Source: Fictibacillus macauensis ZFHKF-1 (GTDB taxonomy: Bacteria; Bacillota; Bacilli; Bacillales; Fictibacillaceae). Taken from it: a DNA stretch of 64,000 bases. Location of the stretch: NCBI RefSeq assembly GCF_000269865.1, contig NZ_AKKV01000024.1, positions 248,001 to 312,000 on the forward strand. Reading direction: 5' to 3'. The notes beneath the pieces are model-generated. The model was not told the DNA's origin and searched no databases. It saw nothing but the letters and a program-made list of their open reading frames with translations. Both the position numbers and the translations under genes were made by a program. This document shows positions 58,699-64,000 of this stretch, one piece after another (the stretch's first letter is position 1; the number at the start of each line of letters is the position of its first letter).

Positions 58699-59766
58699 TT
58701 ACTGTATAAATTTATCATTCGTTTTTGCATCAAGCACTTCTTTCTTATCAGTGCGCATTAACGGCTTATTCGTAATATGCAACATGTCTAATACAAACAT
58801 AACGAGCGGCAAGCCGATTAGAAGTCCCCAAATGCCTAAGAAATGCTCTGAAACGATTAAGGTTAAGAATGTAAAGAATGTTGGTAGCTTTGTTCGAATC
58901 GACATCAGCTTTGGGTTCAAGAAGTAACTTTCCAACGCGTGCAGGACAATAATCATGACAACTACCCAAATGACTTGTGTCATACCTCCAATTTTAAAGG
59001 CAATAATCGCAAGTGGCACAAAGGAAATGACGACGCCAGCAACCGGGATCAATCCTAATAAAAAGATCATGACACCGAGTCCGAATAATTGATTAAATCC
59101 TAAAATCCCCAACATAATAACAGATAAAACAGCATTGATAAATGATATCAATATTTGTGTTTGCAATACTTTACCAAAGGAATTTAAAAAGTTTTTACCA
59201 AAATAGCTATAATATTGATAGAGCGGTCCGATTTTACTCGTCTCAACTTTTTTTCCAAACGCTACAATTGTATTTTTTTCTAATAAGAAGAAAAAGCTTA
59301 GCAACAATGAAACAAACAGTTGAACACTAAATGATCCAACGGACGTGATGCCTGTAATAATCGTATTCATTCCACTAGAAATATATTTCTGTGGTTCAAT
59401 GTTATTAATTAACGACGTCACCCGAGGGTCAATACTTCTGGCGAGTTCTTCCCAATTAAACGAAGAAACTTCCTTCCCTATTTCTATAAATTGAATTCCT
59501 AATAATGGAATGTATTTAACAATAACGAGTACTAGTAATCCACTAATACATAGGTAAATCGTAATAGCAATTAATTTACGATTAATGTACCCTCGTGTAA
59601 ATTTATAGATAACTTCTTGTAAGTTATAAAATAAATATGAAAAAATAAAGGTAATAAGTAAAATATTAAATAAACTCTTCACCATATACAATATCCCAAC
59701 CAAAAGTAATAAAGCTAAGACTTTTTTTGTGTTTTCTGATTTCAATAGTTTCATCATTACATTCAA
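58699..59766 (-). CDS. AI-2E family (UPF0118) transporter
   Basis: 355 aa from TTG 59766, 7 nt after AGGAGG (ATG 59757 or 59754 also possible; the frame to 59838 lacks a site). Hydrophobic helices at both ends, long periplasmic helical loop, then FLLGLIPVAGVVISFVPLAIIAF and LNPKLMSIRTKLPTFFTF blocks typical of the YdgG/TqsA/YtvI family. Substrate unknown. Confidence 0.88.
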   Translation of the reverse strand: MNVMMKLLKSENTKKVLALLLLVGILYMVKSLFNILLITFIFSYLFYNLQEVIYKFTRGYINRKLIAITIYLCISGLLVLVIVKYIPLLGIQFIEIGKEVSSFNWEELARSIDPRVTSLINNIEPQKYISSGMNTIITGITSVGSFSVQLFVSLLLSFFFLLEKNTIVAFGKKVETSKIGPLYQYYSYFGKNFLNSFGKVLQTQILISFINAVLSVIMLGILGFNQLFGLGVMIFLLGLIPVAGVVISFVPLAIIAFKIGGMTQVIWVVVMIIVLHALESYFLNPKLMSIRTKLPTFFTFLTLIVSEHFLGIWGLLIGLPLVMFVLDMLHITNKPLMRTDKKEVLDAKTNDKFIQ

Positions 59767-60121
59767 GCAAAAACCTCCTATTGTACTATGATACTCTACC
59801 ACTCCATGAACTTCTAGTAATTTATAGGAAAAAAGCAAAGTATATTTGTAATTCGTTGCTACCTCTATTTTATACTATGAAACACTTCTGCTGAAATGAA
59901 TTTCATTCCATAAAAACGCAAAAAAATACCCACTTGTTTTATAGCATAACACGTTTAAACGTTAACACCTTCACCCTGTTTAGTACGTCTATCTATTTAT
60001 AATTAGTATCACCTAAAAGTACGAAGCAGAGACTTATCTTGTAAGAAAACACACAATTATTTATCTGCATGAAAAAAGCTGAAGTAAACGCTAAAAGCGC
60101 CTACATTCAGCTTATTTGTTG
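59767..60121. other. Intergenic interval
   Basis: 355 nt. Holds the terminator of the gene downstream at 60071-60113 and a 12-bp palindrome ACGTTTAAACGT (59951-59962). No gene is evident. Confidence 0.5.
60071..60113 (-). terminator. Intrinsic terminator of the DnaA-domain protein gene
   Basis: Minus-strand AAGCTGAA...GGCGC / AGCG...TTCAGCTT stem with a bulge and T6. Confidence 0.75.
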
Positions 60122-61183
60122 TTATTCTGCATGAATCACATAGTCTATTTTTCCGTTACCGAATTGTTTTTTTAATTGTGAAGCAATAATGTCATGGTAA
60201 CGCGTTTGCACCCAATCATTTTCAAAAGCATGAAAGAGATGAATGGTAGCCATGCGCTCGTTCTCATTCAGTTTACAGTAGCTATTTGTAAACCAAGTGT
60301 CCATACTTGGTTTTGGAAGTTTATCTGCCAATGCCTGTAACACTAAATTCCACACTTTTTGTTCTTGCTCTGTCATAGTAGATTGTTCTTCAATCACTTC
60401 TTCAATCTCATTAACAGGTGCAGGTTCTTCTTTCTCCATTACCGGAAGTGGTTCAACCACAGGATCTGCTGTAGACGACGCAACAGTTTCAACGCGCTCT
60501 TCTACCGACTCGACCTTCACAACTTCTTCGTTTACTGGCTCAGGAGTTGGTTCTTCTAACGCTGGCTCCTTAACTTCTTCAAAAGGAAGTTCTCGCGTTA
60601 CCATTTCAGGACGAGTTTGATCTTCTTGCTCTTCTTCCTCTTCTTCAATTGGTTGGGCAAGCTGATAACCGTAAACTTGCTGAAGTCGCCCGATAAATTG
60701 CTCATGCTCTTGTTGAAGCACTTCAGGAATCATATCAAGAAAGAGTGGATCTAATAAAGGCACAGACTGTCTTACCTTGAAAATGACATCCGGACCACCT
60801 TCTCCTGATGCTTTCCAGAAGCGAAATATAAAGCCAAATGCTTCTAACGTATTAAATGCTTCTTCTAATGCTTCTTCATTAATTCCTAGCTTCGCTGCTA
60901 ATGTATGTTCGTCATGAATACATGCACGCTCTCCCGCGGTTGGACGTAATAAGTGCAAATAAACATTCCCCGCTACAAGCCCTAATACAGGCATCCAATA
61001 ATCCATGAAATAATCATCTATATATACTACACCCGCTTGTAAGCGTGGCAATGGCACACCTGTCGACTCAAGCGTGAATTGTTGAACGTCTTCTTCTTTA
61101 AAATATACGAGCGTATCTTCGCCATCTTCCATCCCTCTACGGAAATATAGAAGTGGATCAGTAGTCATATCCTTGCTGGTCAT
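60122..61183 (-). CDS. Winged-helix protein with C-terminal DnaA domain I-like segment
   Basis: 353 aa. Residues 45-165 resemble a winged-helix replication-type domain (RLQAGVVYIDDYFMDYWMPVLG, HTLAAKLGINEEALEEAFNTLEAFG). Residues about 178-270 are an acidic Glu/Pro/Val linker. Residues 274-353 match the DnaA N-terminal domain: KVWNLVLQALADKLPKPSMDTWF, FENDWVQTRYHDII. Domain I in DnaA self-associates and binds DnaB and regulators, so this protein could compete for or recruit them. ATG 61183 follows GGAGG. Role inferred. Confidence 0.8.
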   Translation of the reverse strand: MTSKDMTTDPLLYFRRGMEDGEDTLVYFKEEDVQQFTLESTGVPLPRLQAGVVYIDDYFMDYWMPVLGLVAGNVYLHLLRPTAGERACIHDEHTLAAKLGINEEALEEAFNTLEAFGFIFRFWKASGEGGPDVIFKVRQSVPLLDPLFLDMIPEVLQQEHEQFIGRLQQVYGYQLAQPIEEEEEEQEDQTRPEMVTRELPFEEVKEPALEEPTPEPVNEEVVKVESVEERVETVASSTADPVVEPLPVMEKEEPAPVNEIEEVIEEQSTMTEQEQKVWNLVLQALADKLPKPSMDTWFTNSYCKLNENERMATIHLFHAFENDWVQTRYHDIIASQLKKQFGNGKIDYVIHAE

Positions 61184-61520
61184 TGGTGATCCTCCTATTT
61201 ATATCATCGTATTCTACTATCATAACAGTTTCCATAGTGTTGTGCGTCTTTATTTAAAAGAGGAGATTGGTACATCCTTCTTCACCCATCTTTTATCATG
61301 AGTCATTTTTCCCTCCTTACAAATGACTACATACCTAGATTCATTTTTCTAAAAACAAGGAGTATAGACCCTTAAAACAAGTAGAACCCACTGTAATTTA
61401 TAGGAAAATAGTATTTTTTTAAACAAAAAACATATAGTAGGGCTGGAAGTCTTAGTCAATCAGTGCCATAATAACAACCGGGCATCATTTGTCTAAACTG
61501 AAAAAATATGGAGGAATACT
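61184..61520. other. Intergenic interval, nothing recognised
   Basis: 337 nt between divergently transcribed genes; AT-rich. No clear terminator, RNA element or sigma-A promoter was seen. Confidence 0.5.
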
Positions 61521-62078
61521 ATGAAAAAGGGTCTACTCTATAGTTTGATCATGTTCGGGGTATTCGTACTAACTGCTTGTAGCACGCATTCTACAGCATC
61601 ACAAAATGACAAGCAGGAAACTGCACAAGATACAGCTCAAGAAAAGAAAATACAACAAAAAAAGGAAATGAAACAAGCCATTTCATCCTATTCAGGTACA
61701 AAGTTACAAATGATCGCAACAGCTGAACAAACGATTCTTCAGCAATATCGTGGACTTGAAGATACGTCAGATGAACATAAAAAAAATACGCTATACAAAC
61801 AAATTATTCCTAAGTACACGTCGCTAAAAAAGAAAGCAGCTAACATGGCACCTCAGCCGAAAGAATTGAAGACTGTACATCGGACATTCATTACAGGCAT
61901 GACGTTTCAAGAGCAAGCGTTACAAACCGTTTTAGATTCGTTACGAAGTCGTGATCATACAAAAAGCTTAGAAGCTAACCAACTTTTCAAAAAAGCCGCC
62001 ACTTCTTTCCGTACATATCATAAAGAACTTGTGGCTTTAGGAAAAAAATACGACTTGAAAATTACATTTTCAAAATAA
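61521..62078 (+). CDS. Lipoprotein
   Basis: 185 aa. Signal peptide with lipobox LTAC at about 17-20, then a Gln/Lys/Ala-rich linker and a helical domain (SYSGTKLQMIATAEQTILQQYRGLED). Resembles small Bacillus lipoproteins of unknown function; GGAGG before ATG 61521. Confidence 0.85.
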   Translation: MKKGLLYSLIMFGVFVLTACSTHSTASQNDKQETAQDTAQEKKIQQKKEMKQAISSYSGTKLQMIATAEQTILQQYRGLEDTSDEHKKNTLYKQIIPKYTSLKKKAANMAPQPKELKTVHRTFITGMTFQEQALQTVLDSLRSRDHTKSLEANQLFKKAATSFRTYHKELVALGKKYDLKITFSK

Positions 62079-62126
62079 AGAAACAAGCGCGATAGAGGAT
62101 TACATTCTATCGCGCTTGTTTCTTTA
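62076..62126. terminator. Bidirectional intrinsic terminator
   Basis: AAAGAAACAAGCGCGATAGA / CTATCGCGCTTGTTTCTTT arms, 12-nt loop. Serves lipoprotein (plus) and spoVR (minus). Confidence 0.92.
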
Positions 62127-63545
62127 TAAATATTTACGATGCACACTCTTCCCTTCATACGTAAACAAAACTGCTTTTCCTTCAATTTTTGATTCCATAT
62201 GCACTGGACGTCCCCATAGCTGATGAACGTAAGGTAATACTTTTTCTAAATACTTTACATCTAACTCAATTCCTTCAAACCAATGCTTTAAATAAAGCTC
62301 TCCACTTTTCATATAATTACCATCATTAACCGTTAAGTATGGAAAGCCACCATTTACTCTCATCCCAACTAACTGATCACGCACTGCTTCCCACTCTTTA
62401 TCTACTACCTTATAATCTCTCCCTTGCTTTTGAAACAAGTACATATCTTCGCGCTGACATAGCTCTTTAGTTAAATAATTTCGAATAAACGACATATCAG
62501 ACTCTAATTCTCGCACTTCAAACATTTTATCGCGCCCAGAGCCCGGTGTTACTCCCTGTCTTCGTAATTCTTCATCTGGCTCATTATAGCGCGCTTCAAT
62601 GTCTTTAAAAATTTGCAGTCCTAAATAGTATGGGTTAATGGACGTTCTTGACGGCTGAACGACTCCTGCATTTAACTTCGCGAACTCAATCGTATCACTG
62701 CTCGTTAAATCCATTTCCTGAAGAATTTTAGCATGCCAGTAGGACGCCCAGCCTTCGTTCATAATTTTCGTTTCCAGCTGCGGCCAGAAATACAGCATTT
62801 CTTCTCTCATCATTGATAAAATGTCTCGTTGCCAGTCTTCTAGCTCATTGCTGTATTCTTCGATAAACAACAATAAATCTTTCTCAGGATGGGGCGGAAA
62901 AGATTTTTTCTTTTTAGCACCAGATGGCACATCTTTCATTTTGGCAGCATCATCAATGTTCCATAGATCGTCATAAGGCGTTTCTTTACGTTGCTCTTCA
63001 CTTTCATCTTCATCTTCTAAATTATAGTTAAGTGACGGGCGCATAATCGATGGATCAATATGCTCTTGGATGGCGAGGACGGCATCTAAAAACACTTCCA
63101 CTTCCTTTTTTCCATGCTGTATTTCGTACTGTGAAACCCGCTCAGCTGTCGCTGTCATACTTTCGACCATATCGCGTCGTGTATTGGAAAAACGAACATT
63201 ATTTTTAAAGAAATCACAATGCGCTAACACATGCGCAATAATTAACTTATTTTGAATCAACGAATTCGTATCTAACAAAAAGGCGTAACACGGATTGGAG
63301 TTAATGACAAGCTCATAAATTTTACTCAATCCTAAATCATACTGCAGCTTCATCTTATGAAACTGTTTACCAAAGCTCCAATGCGAAAACCGCGTCGGCA
63401 TATTGTACGCACCAAATGTATAAATAATATCCGCTGGACAAATTTCATAACGCATCGGATAAAAATCAAGCCCAAAACCCGTCGCAATTTCCGTAATTTC
63501 CTCAATCGCTCTACCTAATTCCTTATTTTGCTCATCCCAGGACAT
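62124..63545 (-). CDS. spoVR: SpoVR family stage V sporulation protein
   Basis: 473 aa, close to B. subtilis SpoVR. Start [46 protein letters not shown] and the C-terminal [27 protein letters not shown] are family blocks. Involved in spore cortex formation. Upstream a CATACGTA, similar to a sigma-E -10, is present but its -35 is poor. Confidence 0.95.
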   Translation of the reverse strand: MSWDEQNKELGRAIEEITEIATGFGLDFYPMRYEICPADIIYTFGAYNMPTRFSHWSFGKQFHKMKLQYDLGLSKIYELVINSNPCYAFLLDTNSLIQNKLIIAHVLAHCDFFKNNVRFSNTRRDMVESMTATAERVSQYEIQHGKKEVEVFLDAVLAIQEHIDPSIMRPSLNYNLEDEDESEEQRKETPYDDLWNIDDAAKMKDVPSGAKKKKSFPPHPEKDLLLFIEEYSNELEDWQRDILSMMREEMLYFWPQLETKIMNEGWASYWHAKILQEMDLTSSDTIEFAKLNAGVVQPSRTSINPYYLGLQIFKDIEARYNEPDEELRRQGVTPGSGRDKMFEVRELESDMSFIRNYLTKELCQREDMYLFQKQGRDYKVVDKEWEAVRDQLVGMRVNGGFPYLTVNDGNYMKSGELYLKHWFEGIELDVKYLEKVLPYVHQLWGRPVHMESKIEGKAVLFTYEGKSVHRKYL

Positions 63546-63616
63546 GTTTTCCCCCCTTAATTTCTCTTACATCATACGTATGAAGAAACAGTCCATTTCA
63601 TGAAAAAAGCAGAACG

Positions 63617-63650
63617 GAAAAAAAGGATACAGCTGAAATACTGTATCCTA
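63617..63650 (-). terminator. Intrinsic terminator
   Basis: Minus-strand GGATACAG / CTGTATCC stem, 8-nt loop, then T7; closes the partial gene at the window end. Confidence 0.9.
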
Positions 63651-63675
63651 AGGAGGAAATATGTCTTATTCACGT

Positions 63676-64000
63676 TTATAAGTGCTCATCCTTACTATCT
63701 TCTTCCTCCCAATAGGAAGGATCGATTGGCAGCATTGGATCCTTGGAAGTAACAAGAAAAGATGGGAAGCGTGATTTACAATAGAGAAGGAGAATAGACT
63801 CCGGCATTGCTAGGCCAACAAATACGGGGACAACACTCATTAATAAAAGCAAACCGAATAACCATAATGAATAGATATAAATATTATTTGACTCAGAGGC
63901 ATGCCTTGAAAAAATACCAACTAACAATACTGCTCCCCCTCCTATTTGGGCAATTTTTGTTAGTTTATCATTCGGTTTATAATCGTATAAACCTGGTCCA
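63676..64000 (-). CDS. Membrane protein, partial (runs off window end)
   Basis: The frame stays open to the last base of the window (reads GPGLYDYKPNDKLTK into IAQIGGGAVLLVG), so the true start lies beyond it; the apparent TTG at about 63927 is internal. Two membrane helices are visible, then a soluble, acidic C-terminus (DPSYWEEEDSKDEHL). No family recognised. Confidence 0.65.
   Translation of the reverse strand, partial: GPGLYDYKPNDKLTKIAQIGGGAVLLVGIFSRHASESNNIYIYSLWLFGLLLLMSVVPVFVGLAMPESILLLYCKSRFPSFLVTSKDPMLPIDPSYWEEEDSKDEHL

Noticed and set aside
57391-58700. FMN riboswitch upstream of ribD
   Set aside because: No RFN-type conserved elements could be found in the upstream 220 nt.
59951-59962. 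Palindrome ACGTTTAAACGT as an operator
   Set aside because: No promoter or regulator next to it; a 12-bp palindrome can arise by chance.
1-64000. tRNA, rRNA and CRISPR arrays
   Set aside because: No cloverleaf-sized gene, rRNA segment or repeat-spacer array was seen in the window.

Overview
The window comes from a low-GC, endospore-forming Firmicute of the Bacillaceae type. Support for this: Bacillus-like Shine-Dalgarno sequences throughout, spoVR, a YjcZ-type small Gly-rich sporulation protein, two divergent promoters that match the sigma-K consensus, and host genes with Bacillus-type family features (nfrA-like, bdhA, dapF, split feoB, ribD, pepP). Species cannot be told from the sequence.

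About 1-42.9 kb is the right-hand part of a prophage of the long-tailed, HK97-fold siphovirus type; its left part (lysis genes, left att site) lies outside the window. Reading against the coordinates (most genes are on the minus strand) the order is: large serine integrase (plus strand, 41.4-42.9 kb); immunity region with two divergent XRE regulators and a palindromic operator; antirepressor and small early genes (38.5-40.4 kb); recombination (Rad50-like ATPase, RecT/Bet), replication (DnaD-like initiator, G39P-like loader, DnaB helicase), nucleotide metabolism (dUTPase, ThyX), a RuvC-like resolvase, the ArpU-type late regulator at 26.8-27.3 kb, a run of small accessory genes with HNH/AP2 and PD-(D/E)XK-like nucleases (21.1-26.6 kb), packaging and head genes (TerS, TerL, portal, ClpP protease, capsid, connectors), and tail genes (major tail protein, gpG/gpGT chaperone with a lambda-type frameshift site, tape measure with M23 peptidase, Dit, tail endopeptidase/receptor-binding protein, and a partial baseplate gene at the window edge).

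The host flank (43-64 kb) carries a stand-alone SF1 helicase ATPase beside the prophage, a block with nitroreductase, CMD-family protein, LysR regulator and 3-hydroxybutyrate dehydrogenase, then thioredoxin-like protein, dapF, aminopeptidase P, two spore-related small genes, a lone modB, split feoB plus feoA, ribD, an AI-2E family membrane protein, an unusual protein ending in a DnaA domain I-like segment, a lipoprotein, spoVR and a partial membrane protein.

Most interesting points: (1) a 686-aa protein with NodB (polysaccharide deacetylase)-like motifs sitting between the major tail protein and tail chaperone genes, in the same frame as an 83-aa ORF and separated from it by a single TAA, the pair bounded by intrinsic terminators; (2) a winged-helix/acidic-linker/DnaA-domain-I-like protein; (3) a likely AUU start that restores the active-site Asp of a PD-(D/E)XK-like protein; (4) an early promoter overlapped by two 6-2-6 palindromes 22 bp apart; (5) a RecT plus Rad50-like ATPase pair with no visible nuclease. 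Many small ORFs absent from simple length-filtered ORF calls are included because they have good Shine-Dalgarno sequences and stop/start overlaps.
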